A DNA stretch of 47,811 nt. It comes from Lachnospiraceae bacterium. Lineage in GTDB: Bacteria; Bacillota; Clostridia; Lachnospirales; Lachnospiraceae. Shown here one piece after another: positions 8,814 through 17,872 of this stretch. A program made the position numbers and the translations under genes. Under the pieces are notes generated by a model. It was not told the origin of the DNA, made no database searches, and saw nothing but the letters and a program-made list of their open reading frames with translations. Each line of letters begins with the position of its first letter. Within the stretch, counting starts at the first letter, position 1. The DNA lies in the NCBI GenBank assembly GCA_015057515.1, contig SVED01000008.1, positions 1 to 47,811 on the forward strand, written 5' to 3'.

Positions 8814-8935
8814 TGATATAATAGCATTGTAACCCCCCCAATACATTATATAGTTTTTTGCTACACCCCATAAGTAACAAAATACCTTCTCGAAAAGGGC
8901 AGTCGAACGGTGACTGTCCTTTTCTCCTTTTTCTG
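8814..8935 (+). ncRNA. Possible small RNA or leader upstream of the GH13 gene
   Basis: The 447-base gap between ftsH and the amylase-family gene contains an extended -10 promoter (TG at 8814-8815, TATAAT at 8817-8822; no good -35). About 70 bases later comes a 13-bp hairpin (8892-8904 with 8912-8924, loop GAACGGT) followed by a T/C-rich tail (TCCTTTTTC). No ORF with a ribosome-binding site is seen here on either strand. The transcript would be about 105 nucleotides and starts with a run of seven C. It matches no RNA family I recognise. The alternative is that the hairpin is merely a terminator backing up the ftsH one. Confidence 0.35.
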
Positions 8936-8966
8936 TATATTTTACCAAGTTTTTTGTTGTAAATTA

Positions 8967-8995
8967 TTGTTAAAATCTTAATATTGTATTAAAAT
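8967..8995 (+). promoter_or_regulatory. Sigma-A promoter of the GH13 gene
   Basis: TTGTTA at 8967-8972, 17-base spacer, TAAAAT at 8990-8995. It lies about 46 bases upstream of the ATG and after the hairpin of the candidate small RNA. Confidence 0.5.
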
Positions 8996-9041
8996 AGATA
9001 TTGGTTTTATTATTATTTTTATAGTAGCGGGAGGCGGCATA

Positions 9042-11141
9042 ATGTCAGAGAGAAGACTAAACGCCCACAAAGTTTTTGAATATGTTTTCAATACCAAGAC
9101 AGCCCTTAACATAGGAGCTTTATTTGCTGACGGTACAGAATACTACAGAACCCCTGCTCAGGTGGCAAAAGGAGAGTCTGTTACAATTAAGTTCAGGACA
9201 GCAATAGACAATGTTGACGCTGTCTATTTGATATATGATGGCAATAGAGTGAGGATGTCTGTGGAAAACTCAGATTCCCTGTTTGATTACTATGCATATA
9301 CCATTCCTGCAGTGGATGACAATATAGATTATTATTACGAGGTAGTAGCTGGCAATGTTATTTGTTACTACAACAAACTGGGTACACAGAATCATTTAAA
9401 CCCAGATTACAATTTTCAAATATTCCCAGGTTTCGCAGTGCCTTCATGGGCTAGAGGTGCAGTATTTTATCAGATATTCGTTGATAGATTTTGCAACGGT
9501 GACGAGAGCAACGATGTTCTAGACAATGAGTACTGCTACATTGGTGAGGGAACAAGACGAGTTACAGATTGGTTCAAATATCCTGACAATATGGATGTGC
9601 GTTCCTTCTATGGTGGAGATTTGCAGGGTGTTATGAACAAATTAGACTATCTTCAGGATTTGGGTGTTGATGTTATTTATCTTAACCCTATATTTGTATC
9701 ACCATCTAACCACAAATATGATATACAGGATTATGATTATGTTGATCCTCATTTCGGTGTAATTTTAAAAGACGAAGGCGAGTGTCTGCAGAATGGCTCT
9801 CGAACAAACAAAGAGTCTACCAGATATATCACAAGGGTAACAGACAAAGCCAACTTGGAGGCCAGCAACGCACTGTTTGCAAAACTGGTTGAGGAAGTTC
9901 ACAAAAGAGGTATGAAGATTATCTTAGATGGTGTTTTCAATCACTGTGGCTCCTTCAACAAATGGTTAGATAGAGAATGTATATACGAGAATCAAGAAGG
10001 CTATGAAAAGGGTGCTTTTATTGATCACGATAGCCCATATCGAAGCTTTTTCAAATTCCAGGATCAGTGGAAATGGCCATACAATCCCACTTACAATGGA
10101 TGGTGGGGACATGATACTCTTCCTAAGCTCAATTATGAGGAGTCTGAAAAGCTCTATGAGTATATTATGCACGTTGGGGAAAAGTGGGTTTCACCACCGT
10201 ATAACTGTGATGGTTGGAGACTTGATGTTGCAGCTGATTTAGGACACACAGAAGAATTCAATCACAAGTTTTGGCGAGACTTCCGAAAAAGAGTAAAGGC
10301 GGCCAACCCAGAAGCTATTATTTTAGCAGAGCATTATGGTGATGCGAAGAGCTGGCTTATGGGAGACCAGTGGGATACGGTCATGAACTATGACGCCTTT
10401 ATGGAACCTATTACTTGGTTTCTTACCGGTGTGGAGAAACACAGTGATGAGTTTAGAGGTGATTTGCTTGGTAATCCGGATGCTTTTACCGGCTCGCTCA
10501 GACATCATATGTCAAGATTTAACCAGAATTCACTTGAGATTGCCATGAATGAGTTGTCAAATCACGACCATTCCAGATTTTTGACACGAACCAACAGACG
10601 AGTAGGTCGTATACATACTATGGGACCAGATGCTGCTAATGAAAACATTAACAAAGGTGTTTTTAGAGCGGCGGTGGTTTTTCAGATGACATGGCCTGGA
10701 GCGCCAACTATATACTATGGAGATGAGGCAGGACTTTGTGGTTGGACTGACCCAGATAACAGAAGAACATATCCTTGGGGAAGAGAAGATAAAGAGCTTA
10801 TCAATTTCCACAAAGATATTATAAAGATTCACAAGAATCACGAAGCACTTATGAAGGGCTCGGTTATGTTCTTGTATGGTGGTTATAAGATTATCAGCTA
10901 TGGCAGATTTACTGATAAGCAGGCGGTTATAGTTATTATCAACAACGATTACGAGGACAGAGACTTAAAACTTCATGTAAGACGTTTGGGTATACCTGAT
11001 TGTTCATCTCTCAAACGAGTTATGTTGGCTGATGAAGCGGGATATGACTTAGGTATACGTGAATATGAGGTTAAAAACAATGTGCTTAATATATCAAGTC
11101 CAAAAATTTCGGCTATGGTATTAAGCTACGATAAAGAGTAA
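9042..11141 (+). CDS. GH13 alpha-amylase family enzyme (neopullulanase/cyclomaltodextrinase-like)
   Basis: A 699-residue glycoside hydrolase with no signal peptide, so it acts on imported malto-oligosaccharides in the cytoplasm. An N-terminal beta-sandwich (about residues 15-130, like CBM34 of neopullulanases) precedes the catalytic barrel starting at WARGAVFYQIFVDRFCNGD. Conserved regions are DGVFNH, GWRLDVAAD (nucleophile Asp near 395), AEHYG (acid/base Glu near 430) and LSNHDHSRF (Asp near 509). The GWRLDVA form is typical of the neopullulanase and cyclodextrinase subfamily. GGGAGG precedes the ATG. The substrate cannot be fixed from sequence; panE follows after 29 bases and may be co-transcribed. 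Confidence 0.9.
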   Translation: MSERRLNAHKVFEYVFNTKTALNIGALFADGTEYYRTPAQVAKGESVTIKFRTAIDNVDAVYLIYDGNRVRMSVENSDSLFDYYAYTIPAVDDNIDYYYEVVAGNVICYYNKLGTQNHLNPDYNFQIFPGFAVPSWARGAVFYQIFVDRFCNGDESNDVLDNEYCYIGEGTRRVTDWFKYPDNMDVRSFYGGDLQGVMNKLDYLQDLGVDVIYLNPIFVSPSNHKYDIQDYDYVDPHFGVILKDEGECLQNGSRTNKESTRYITRVTDKANLEASNALFAKLVEEVHKRGMKIILDGVFNHCGSFNKWLDRECIYENQEGYEKGAFIDHDSPYRSFFKFQDQWKWPYNPTYNGWWGHDTLPKLNYEESEKLYEYIMHVGEKWVSPPYNCDGWRLDVAADLGHTEEFNHKFWRDFRKRVKAANPEAIILAEHYGDAKSWLMGDQWDTVMNYDAFMEPITWFLTGVEKHSDEFRGDLLGNPDAFTGSLRHHMSRFNQNSLEIAMNELSNHDHSRFLTRTNRRVGRIHTMGPDAANENINKGVFRAAVVFQMTWPGAPTIYYGDEAGLCGWTDPDNRRTYPWGREDKELINFHKDIIKIHKNHEALMKGSVMFLYGGYKIISYGRFTDKQAVIVIINNDYEDRDLKLHVRRLGIPDCSSLKRVMLADEAGYDLGIREYEVKNNVLNISSPKISAMVLSYDKE

Positions 11142-11170
11142 CTTTTCACCACAGAAGAGGGGGTAAAATT

Positions 11171-12121
11171 ATGAGGATTTTAGTTATAGGTGCAGGAGCG
11201 CTGGGTATTGGTATTGGTGCATCCTTAAAGGATGCTGGTGCTGAAGTTGACTTCTTTGCAAAGGGAGAAACTAAGGCTGCTATAGATGCTTGTGGTATAA
11301 GTAGAAAAGAATGGTTCAAGGATATTGAAATTCCTGCAGGACAGGTAGGAACCTATGATGATTATGCGACATTGCCTGAAGATGCGTATGACTTTATTAT
11401 CATATCAACAAAAACTATAGCAAATGCTGAGGTAAGTGAAAAGCTTGCTGAGTATGCCGGCTGTATGAAGGAGAACTGTAAGATTATATTTATGCAAAAC
11501 GGAATGGGTTATGAAGCTCCGTTTATGGAATTTTTTGAGGACTTCGAGATATATCATAGTAGAGTTATTACTGGATTTAAGAAGGTATCACCTAGTGCTA
11601 GTGTAATAACTGCACATCAGGATCCTATATTTATTGGTTCTATATATGGATATGACAATGCCCCTATCCAGCCGGTGGTGGATGTTCTTAATGCCTCAGG
11701 AATACCAGCGCAGGTAGAGGAGGAGATAAGCAAGGCGCTTTGGGCAAAGCTTATATATAATACAACTCTCAATCCATTGGGAGCTATACTTGGTATGTCT
11801 TACGGTGAACTAGCAGATTCAGAGTACGCCCATTCCATAATGGATATTCTCATTGAAGAAACCTTTGAGGTTATGAATAGAGCTGGTGGAGTGACTTATT
11901 GGAATAATGCCGATGCTTATAGAAAAGTATTATTTGAAGAGATGATTCCTGTTACCTACGACCATCGTTCATCTACACTTCAGGACATTGAAAAGAAGCA
12001 AAAGACCGAGATTGACACTTTGACAGGAGCCCTTCTCAATCTTGCTTCTGCTTGCAATATGCCGGCACCAATGCACAGTATGATGTTTTCACTGGTTAAG
12101 GCACTGGAAGAAAAGTTTTAA
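11171..12121 (+). CDS. panE: Ketopantoate reductase family (ApbA/PanE)
   Basis: A 316-residue NADPH-dependent reductase of the 2-dehydropantoate 2-reductase family, which makes pantoate for coenzyme A. The N-terminal Rossmann motif is GAGALGIGIG (about 7-16). The C-terminal helical domain carries KALWAKLIYNTTLNPLGAI with the catalytic lysine, and a late DHRSSTLQDIEKKQKTEIDTLTGA motif that is typical of the family. Paralogues with other 2-keto acid substrates are common, and no other pantothenate gene is nearby, so the exact substrate is less certain than the family. Confidence 0.85.
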   Translation: MRILVIGAGALGIGIGASLKDAGAEVDFFAKGETKAAIDACGISRKEWFKDIEIPAGQVGTYDDYATLPEDAYDFIIISTKTIANAEVSEKLAEYAGCMKENCKIIFMQNGMGYEAPFMEFFEDFEIYHSRVITGFKKVSPSASVITAHQDPIFIGSIYGYDNAPIQPVVDVLNASGIPAQVEEEISKALWAKLIYNTTLNPLGAILGMSYGELADSEYAHSIMDILIEETFEVMNRAGGVTYWNNADAYRKVLFEEMIPVTYDHRSSTLQDIEKKQKTEIDTLTGALLNLASACNMPAPMHSMMFSLVKALEEKF

Positions 12122-12145
12122 AGCATATAACGGGTAATGTATTGA

Positions 12146-13018
12146 TTATAGATTACCGCCTTTTAAGCGGAACTGCTTTGGAGTAGTTCCGCGATATTTT
12201 TTGAATTGTTTAATCATATGACTACAGTCTGCGTAGCCGGTTTCCTGACTAATGTAGTTCAAATCAAAATCAGTAAAGAGGAGAAAGTCCTCAACCTTAA
12301 ATATTCTAAATCGTTCAATATATTCTTTACATGAAAATCCATACATTTTCTTAAATTTTTTTGCAAAACATGAATAGCTGATACCACATATTTCGGCAAT
12401 TTCAGCCACCTCAATAGACTCTTGAATATGCTGGTCTATATATTCAGTAATGTTATCGATGTTGTAGGAAGTATCTTTCGTATAGATGTCGTTCTCAATA
12501 GTAAAACCATGAGTTTGCCACTGTCTTATCATTATCATCATAATGTTGTAAAGATGAGCCTGAATTAAAAGGTCATATCCAAAGCTTTTGTTTTCAAGCT
12601 CTTTGGCACAATCCAAAAAAAGTTTTTTACAATTAGTGCCAGCAGTGAATTCTGGCGGAAAGTATATTTGCATTTCTTTATCTGCCCCGCTCTTTATAAT
12701 GTTGGTGAGTTTGGGTGAATAAGACGGGGTGGCGGTAAGCCGATTGATATCCAGCTTGATAACTACGTATTTAAGTGGCTTGTCATCCACCCCATAAATG
12801 GAATGTACAGTCTTAGGATGGAAGAATATAAAACCATCTGTAGGAACAACATATTTTATGTGATTGTCGTACAATTCTGCGGTACCTTCCAGAATATAAA
12901 TCATTTCAGCAAAATAATGCCAATGAGGTCGAATTGGAAACTCGTCTTTGGCAGTATCGTATATAAAACATTCGAAGGGCATATTTAGGGTATCCCCAAC
13001 CTCAAATAGTGTAGGCAT
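12146..13018 (-). CDS. AraC family transcription regulator with cupin sensor
   Basis: A 290-residue regulator. The N-terminal half is a cupin-type ligand domain (HWHYFAEMIYILEGTAELY and FHPKTVHSI are visible); the C terminus has two helix-turn-helix motifs (VAEIAEICGISYSCFAKKFKKMYG and LNYISQETGYADCSHMIKQFKKYRG). The frame extends upstream, but the start at 13018 is preferred because AAGGAGT lies seven bases ahead. It is divergent from the MATE exporter across about 180 bp and convergent with panE. It may sense a sugar, as cupin-AraC regulators in this family often do, and may control the MATE gene or itself; neither is shown. Confidence 0.9.
   Translation of the reverse strand: MPTLFEVGDTLNMPFECFIYDTAKDEFPIRPHWHYFAEMIYILEGTAELYDNHIKYVVPTDGFIFFHPKTVHSIYGVDDKPLKYVVIKLDINRLTATPSYSPKLTNIIKSGADKEMQIYFPPEFTAGTNCKKLFLDCAKELENKSFGYDLLIQAHLYNIMMIMIRQWQTHGFTIENDIYTKDTSYNIDNITEYIDQHIQESIEVAEIAEICGISYSCFAKKFKKMYGFSCKEYIERFRIFKVEDFLLFTDFDLNYISQETGYADCSHMIKQFKKYRGTTPKQFRLKGGNL
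12167..12202 (+). terminator. Terminator for panE lying inside the 3' end of the AraC gene
   Basis: GCGGAACTGCT (12167-12177) pairs with AGTAGTTCCGC (12182-12192) around TTGG, with one G-U pair; a run of six T ends at 12202. It is oriented to stop rightward transcription from panE and overlaps the last codons of the convergent regulator. Confidence 0.65.
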
Positions 13019-13198
13019 ATAAAAACTCCTTATGAATAGATTTGTACAATTTTTTGATAGGTATATTATATCATAAATAAAAAGTAAATGGTTAAATACT
13101 TTTTGAAGAGATGCAAGAAATTTTAACACGAATAGTTTAATTTATTTCGAAAATATATCGAATACAAAATATATTACGACGAAAGGAGATGAGATGCT

Positions 13199-14554
13199 AT
13201 GGAACGTGTAAAGTTGGTTCAAGATATGACAAGGGGAAATGAGACAAAATTACTATTAAAATTTATGCTTCCCATGTTGCTTGGTAATATTTTTCAGCAG
13301 GTTTATAATATTGCGGACAGTATTATAGTAGGCCAGTTCGAAGGGGCAGATGCTCTTGGCGCTATTGGTTGTACTGCATCTCTCACTTTTTTGTTCTTTT
13401 CTATATGCCAGGGACTTGGAATGGGTGCCGGTATTATGGTAGCTCAGTTTTTTGGAGCAGGAAGGGAAGAGAATGTAAAAAAGACCCTGACTAATTCATT
13501 TTATATAGTTGTTGCATCGGGTATACTGCTTAGTGTTATGGGCGTCATTTTCACAGGACCTGTATTGGAACTTCTGGGAACTCCTGCGGTTCAGATAGAT
13601 GATGCAACTGCATATATGCAGATAGTTTGTGGAGGAACAGTTGCAGTTGCGATATATAACTATGCTTCTCAGGTTATGAGAGCATTGGGTGATGCAAAAA
13701 CACCATTGTACTTTTTGTTAGTGGCAACAGTATTAAATGTTATTCTTGATTTAGTATTTGTTGTAGGCATGGAAAAAGGAGTTAGTGGAGCAGCGTATGC
13801 AACTATTATCGCTCAGGGAATTTCAGCTCTTGGTAGTTTGATATATGCAATAAGAAGGAATCCATATTTCAGGTTTGAAAAACGACATTTTATTTATGAC
13901 AGTCACATTGGTCAGTTATGCTTTAAGGTGGGATTACCTCTGGGAATACAGGGATTCACTATTGCGGTATCCTGTGTAATACTTCAGAAGTTTGTAAATA
14001 GCTTTGACGCGGCTGTGGTTACAGCCTTTACAGTGACTAGCCGTGTGGAACAATTTGTTCAGCAACCATATAACTCACTTGCTATGGCAGTATCCACGTT
14101 TACAGGTCAGAATATGGGGGCCGGGAAACCGGAAAGAGTGCGACGTGCTCTGGTTAGATCTGTGTGGATTACTGCTGTAATCAGTGGTGCTATGGCACTT
14201 GTATGTTTCTTTGGAGGAGAGCTTATAGTAAGATGCTTCGTTCATGAGCCAGAGGTTATAGAGATAGGTGTAAAGGCACTTAAGATACTAGGTCTTATGT
14301 TCTTCCCTCTTGGTATTATATATGTAACCCGAGGTGTGTTAAATGGAGCCAACGATACCTTCTATGCTATGATAAATGGCATAATTGAAGTGTGTGGTAG
14401 AATAAGTTTTGCTCTCTTGTTTGTAAATGTTATACCTGTGGGAATGTGGTCTGTATGGCTTGCAACAGGTGGAACCTGGATAATTACAGCTATGGCAGGT
14501 ACCATCAGATACAAGCAAGGAAGCTGGCGAAGAAAATGTATTGCTACAACTTAA
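13199..14554 (+). CDS. MATE family efflux transporter
   Basis: A 451-residue inner-membrane exporter of the MATE family (cation- or proton-coupled multidrug/toxin efflux). The opening LLLKFMLPMLLGNIFQQVYNIADSIIVGQF and the second repeat near GLPLGIQGFTIAVS with FVQQPYNSLAMAVSTFTGQNMGAG are family hallmarks, and about 12 membrane segments can be drawn. AAAGGAGATGAG precedes the start. The upstream region shared with the AraC gene has an imperfect inverted repeat (TATTTCGA at 13143-13150, TCGAATA at 13158-13164), a possible operator. Substrate unknown. Confidence 0.93.
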   Translation: MERVKLVQDMTRGNETKLLLKFMLPMLLGNIFQQVYNIADSIIVGQFEGADALGAIGCTASLTFLFFSICQGLGMGAGIMVAQFFGAGREENVKKTLTNSFYIVVASGILLSVMGVIFTGPVLELLGTPAVQIDDATAYMQIVCGGTVAVAIYNYASQVMRALGDAKTPLYFLLVATVLNVILDLVFVVGMEKGVSGAAYATIIAQGISALGSLIYAIRRNPYFRFEKRHFIYDSHIGQLCFKVGLPLGIQGFTIAVSCVILQKFVNSFDAAVVTAFTVTSRVEQFVQQPYNSLAMAVSTFTGQNMGAGKPERVRRALVRSVWITAVISGAMALVCFFGGELIVRCFVHEPEVIEIGVKALKILGLMFFPLGIIYVTRGVLNGANDTFYAMINGIIEVCGRISFALLFVNVIPVGMWSVWLATGGTWIITAMAGTIRYKQGSWRRKCIATT

Positions 14555-14582
14555 TAAAGTTAAATTAATTATACTTCCTCAG

Positions 14583-14666
14583 CCTGTTAAAATGAAGGTA
14601 CGAAAAGGGGTAAAAATCTTTACTTTTTACCATAATTTTCGTACAATCATCTTAACAGGTTTTTTT
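14583..14666 (+). terminator. Very long hairpin terminator after the MATE gene
   Basis: Nested pairing over 77 bases: CCTGTTAA 14583-14590 with 14652-14659, ATGA with TCAT, GTACGAAAA 14598-14606 with 14636-14644, and GGTAAAAA 14609-14616 with 14624-14631, loop of 7. Seven T follow at once. Far longer than needed for termination. Confidence 0.9.
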
Positions 14667-14710
14667 CGTGATTCAATGAATAAATTAGTATAAAAAGGGA
14701 GGATATTATT

Positions 14711-15433
14711 ATGGCAAATACACCAACACCACATATTGGAGCAACAAAGGAGCAGGTGGCAAAAACAGTTCTTATGGCGGGAGATCCCCTTAGAGCAAAA
14801 TACATAGCTGAGACATTTTTAGAGGATTACACTTGCGTAAATACAGTTAGAAATATGTTTGGATTTACCGGAACATACAAGGGAAAAAAGGTATCAGTGT
14901 TTGGACACGGTATGGGAATGCCTTCCATTGGCATATACTCTTATGAGCTTTTCAACTTTTATGATGTGGAAAACATAATCCGCATTGGCTCAGCGGGAAC
15001 CATTAGTGACAAGGTTAATCTTCGAGATGTTGCTATAGCTATAGGTGCCAGTACAGATTCTGCTTACGCTCATCAGTACAATCTTCCAGGCACATTTTCA
15101 GCAGTGGCAGACTTTGGTCTTGCAAGAGCAGCTGTAGAGGCAGGAGAGAAGCTGGGAATTAAGACAGTTACTGGAAATGTTCTTTCATCAGACGTGTTCT
15201 ACGATGATGATGCAGAAGCCTTTGATAAGTGGCGAAAGATGGGTATATTGGCTGTAGAGATGGAGGCAGCCGCCCTTTACATGAATGCGGCACGAGCTGG
15301 AAAAAAGGCACTTTGTATGCTTACCATATCAGATGATATATACGGTGGAAAGAAGCTATCAGTAGAGGATAGACAGACCGGATTTACAGATATGATGAAG
15401 ATAGCCCTTGAGGTGGCAGCAGGGCTTGAATAG
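14711..15433 (+). CDS. deoD: Purine nucleoside phosphorylase, DeoD type
   Basis: A 240-residue enzyme that splits purine (deoxy)nucleosides with phosphate to the base and (deoxy)ribose-1-phosphate. TPHIGA near the N terminus, VLMAGDPLRAKYIAE, GHGMGMPSIGIYSYEL, the purine-site VEMEAAALY and the catalytic-loop TISDD are typical of hexameric DeoD. GGGAGG precedes the ATG. deoB follows 90 bases downstream: its substrate is the ribose-1-phosphate made here. Standard length. Confidence 0.97.
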   Translation: MANTPTPHIGATKEQVAKTVLMAGDPLRAKYIAETFLEDYTCVNTVRNMFGFTGTYKGKKVSVFGHGMGMPSIGIYSYELFNFYDVENIIRIGSAGTISDKVNLRDVAIAIGASTDSAYAHQYNLPGTFSAVADFGLARAAVEAGEKLGIKTVTGNVLSSDVFYDDDAEAFDKWRKMGILAVEMEAAALYMNAARAGKKALCMLTISDDIYGGKKLSVEDRQTGFTDMMKIALEVAAGLE

Positions 15434-15523
15434 TTTTTAGATATATTAATGAATTCAGGCAGGAGTTTTCTTGATGTAGGCATTTAATATCTGGAATGTA
15501 TCTGAAGAAAGGAAGTAGTTTTT

Positions 15524-16711
15524 ATGGGAAAATATAAACGTATATTTGTGGTTGTCATAGATTCCCTTGGTATAGGTGCAGCGGAAGACGCGGCTGATTA
15601 CAATGACATGGGAACTAATACATTGGGGCATATATCAGAAAGAATGGATACCTTTGATATGCCTAATCTTCAAAAACTGGGCATGGCGAATTTATGTAAA
15701 CTAAAACAGGTAGAGCCAGTAGCTGAGCCTATGGGGCGTATTATGACCTTAAAGGAGCGCAGTATAGGAAAGGACACCATGACCGGACACTGGGAGATGA
15801 TGGGGCTTCATATTACTAAGCCCTTCCAGACCTTTACAGAGGGATTTCCGCCAGAACTTATAGCTGAGCTGGAATCAAGAACAGGACACAAGGTTATCGG
15901 CAACAAGAGCGCCAGTGGAACAGCTATATTGGAGGAACTTGCGGAGGAAGAGATAGCTACAGGTAATATGATAGTTTATACTTCTACAGATTCAGTGTTG
16001 CAGATATGTGGCAATGAGGAAACCTTTGATTTGGAAGAGTTATATCGTTGCTGTGAGATTGCCAGAGACATTACTATGAAGGAAGAATGGAAGGTGGGCA
16101 GAGTTATTGCCAGACCTTATGTAGGCAAGAAGAAGGGAGAGTTTGTCAGAACCAGTAACAGACATGACTACGCCATTAAACCATATGGACTTACTACTCT
16201 CAATGCTATGAAGGCTGCAGGACTTGATGTTATATCAGTTGGAAAGATATCAGACATATTCTGTGGGGAGGGTATAACTGAGTCTAACCGCTCAAACTCA
16301 TCGGTTCACGGTATGGAACAGACTATAGAGATAGCCGGTAAGGATTTTACGGGACTTTGTTATGTAAACCTTGTTGATTTTGATACACTCTGGGGACACA
16401 GACGTAATCCTCTGGGCTATGGTGAGGAAATAGAGAAGTTTGATGTAAAGCTGGGAGAATTACTGGAGGTGCTTAAGGAGGATGACTTGCTTATCCTAAC
16501 TGCTGACCACGGCAACGACCCAACATACATTGGAACAGATCACACCAGAGAAAATGTACCGTTTATAGCCTACTCACCATCTATGGATAAGGGTGGAGAT
16601 TTAGGTGAGGCAGATACCTTTGCAGTTATTGGAGCCACTGTGGCAGATAACTTCAAGGTGAGTATGCCAGAAGGAACTATAGGATATTCAATCCTTGATG
16701 AATTGGTATAA
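15524..16711 (+). CDS. deoB: Phosphopentomutase
   Basis: A 395-residue metal-dependent mutase of the alkaline-phosphatase superfamily that interconverts (deoxy)ribose-1-phosphate and -5-phosphate. The metal ligands are visible in [13 protein letters not shown] (Asp near 13), [10 protein letters not shown] and [20 protein letters not shown]; the phospho-acceptor threonine lies in [11 protein letters not shown]. It links DeoD to the DeoC aldolase (for deoxyribose) and to the pentose-phosphate pool. AAGGAAG precedes the ATG. A long terminator separates it from deoC. Confidence 0.97.
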   Translation: MGKYKRIFVVVIDSLGIGAAEDAADYNDMGTNTLGHISERMDTFDMPNLQKLGMANLCKLKQVEPVAEPMGRIMTLKERSIGKDTMTGHWEMMGLHITKPFQTFTEGFPPELIAELESRTGHKVIGNKSASGTAILEELAEEEIATGNMIVYTSTDSVLQICGNEETFDLEELYRCCEIARDITMKEEWKVGRVIARPYVGKKKGEFVRTSNRHDYAIKPYGLTTLNAMKAAGLDVISVGKISDIFCGEGITESNRSNSSVHGMEQTIEIAGKDFTGLCYVNLVDFDTLWGHRRNPLGYGEEIEKFDVKLGELLEVLKEDDLLILTADHGNDPTYIGTDHTRENVPFIAYSPSMDKGGDLGEADTFAVIGATVADNFKVSMPEGTIGYSILDELV

Positions 16712-16717
16712 AAAAGT

Positions 16718-16780
16718 AAAAAAGTAGTTGCTTGATTTTATTGTCCATAAGTGGGCAACCCATCAAGTGACTACTTTTTT
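16718..16780 (+). terminator. Long hairpin terminator after deoB
   Basis: AAAAAAGTAGT (16718-16728) pairs with ACTACTTTTTT (16770-16780); CTTGAT with ATCAAG; TTGTCC with GGGCAA inside. The outer arm itself supplies the T-run. Like the hairpin after the MATE gene it has several stacked stems. Confidence 0.88.
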
Positions 16781-16812
16781 GCATTAAAGGAAAGTGTGTC
16801 ATTTAGTATTGG

Positions 16813-17075
16813 TTAGGTTGAAAGGTAATTGTTGATTTCATTGTCAGATAGATTGTATGTATTAGATAGCCGTTCATATATTGCGTGGTCGGAAATTCCC
16901 AGTTCTCGTTAAGCTCATCAGCCATTAATTCTTTTAAAGCATCGCACATAAGATTTCCTTCTTTCCATTTTAGTGTAGTAGATTTGTTACCAGAGGTTAC
17001 AGCCTGTAAAACAATGTCTGATAGTTCTTTCTCTTTGCCGGTGTAGTCGAAGAATAACGCATAATGTATATGATG
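16813..17075 (-). pseudogene. Decayed gene, C-terminal remnant with a frameshift (possibly Rpn/PD-(D/E)XK family)
   Basis: Reading leftward, the frame encodes HYALFFDYTGKEKELSDIV, then WKEGNLMCDALKELMADELNENWEF; near 16885-16900 the coding signal moves one frame to DHAIYERLSNTYNLSDNEINNYLS and a stop at 16813-16815. No start codon precedes the first segment and a stop lies just upstream (17076-17078). The MCDALKELMADE stretch resembles the end of Rpn-type recombination-promoting nuclease genes common in Clostridia, but this is recalled, not searched. It lies between deoB and deoC, so it is probably the relic of a mobile-type gene that split the deo cluster. Confidence 0.5.
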
Positions 17076-17088
17076 TCAATAATAAATC

Positions 17089-17117
17089 TGTTAAAAATGT
17101 GTGAATTATGATATGAT
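17089..17117 (+). promoter_or_regulatory. Candidate promoter of deoC
   Basis: TGTTAA at 17089-17094, 17 bases, TATGAT at 17112-17117. The -35 is poor and the -10 good. deoC needs its own promoter because a terminator and a gene remnant separate it from deoB. Confidence 0.4.
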
Positions 17118-17157
17118 TTGTTTATTGAAAATAATATATAAAATATAGGAGATTACA

Positions 17158-17826
17158 ATGAACAAAAAGGATATATTAAGCATAGTAGACCATACTCTTC
17201 TCGCTCAGACTGCTACCTGGGCTGAGATAAAAGAAATACTTGACGACGCTATGAAATATAAGACTGCATCTGCTTGCATACCAGCTTCATATGTAAAGCA
17301 GGCAGCGGACTATGTGGATGGTAAGTTGCCTATATGTACAGTTATAGGTTTCCCTAATGGTTATTCAACTACTGCTGTAAAGGTTGCTGAGACAGCAGAC
17401 GCTGTGGCAAATGGTGCATCTGAGATAGATATGGTAATTAACATAGGTCATGTAAAAGATGGCAGATATGATGAGGTAGAGGACGAGATAAAACAAATCA
17501 AGGAAGCATGTCAGGGAAGAATACTTAAGACCATTATTGAAACATGCCTTCTTACAGAGGAGGAAAAGATTAAAATGTGTGAGATAGTAACTAAGGCTCA
17601 TGCAGATTATATCAAGACATCAACTGGATTTTCTACTGCTGGTGCAACCTTTGCTGATGTAGCCCTCATGAAAAAATATGTTGGCCCAGACATTAAAATA
17701 AAGGCAGCAGGAGGTATAAGCTCCTTTGACGATGCAGAAGAATTTGTAAAGCTTGGAGCAGGCAGACTGGGAACAAGCAGATTGGTAAAGTTGCTTAAAG
17801 GTGAAGAATCTATAGGAAAGTATTAA
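17158..17826 (+). CDS. deoC: Deoxyribose-phosphate aldolase
   Basis: A 222-residue class I aldolase that splits deoxyribose-5-phosphate into acetaldehyde and glyceraldehyde-3-phosphate, the last step of deoxynucleoside breakdown. The TIM-barrel motifs [32 protein letters not shown] (Schiff-base lysine) and [13 protein letters not shown] (second active-site lysine) are intact. TAGGAG precedes the ATG. It shares the pathway with deoD and deoB upstream. The response-regulator gene starts only 46 bases after it. Confidence 0.97.
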   Translation: MNKKDILSIVDHTLLAQTATWAEIKEILDDAMKYKTASACIPASYVKQAADYVDGKLPICTVIGFPNGYSTTAVKVAETADAVANGASEIDMVINIGHVKDGRYDEVEDEIKQIKEACQGRILKTIIETCLLTEEEKIKMCEIVTKAHADYIKTSTGFSTAGATFADVALMKKYVGPDIKIKAAGGISSFDDAEEFVKLGAGRLGTSRLVKLLKGEESIGKY

Positions 17827-17872
17827 AAGATAAGTATTAACAGAGAAACTAATTGGTATTAGGAGACTACAT

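Noticed and set aside
8700-8948. 82-codon open frame on the minus strand in the ftsH-GH13 gap
   Set aside because: Runs through the hairpin and promoter, with no family match and no convincing start signal.
12132-12158. GGTAAT/ATTACC hairpin as a leftward terminator for the AraC gene
   Set aside because: Short stem, long loop, and no T-run in the leftward direction.
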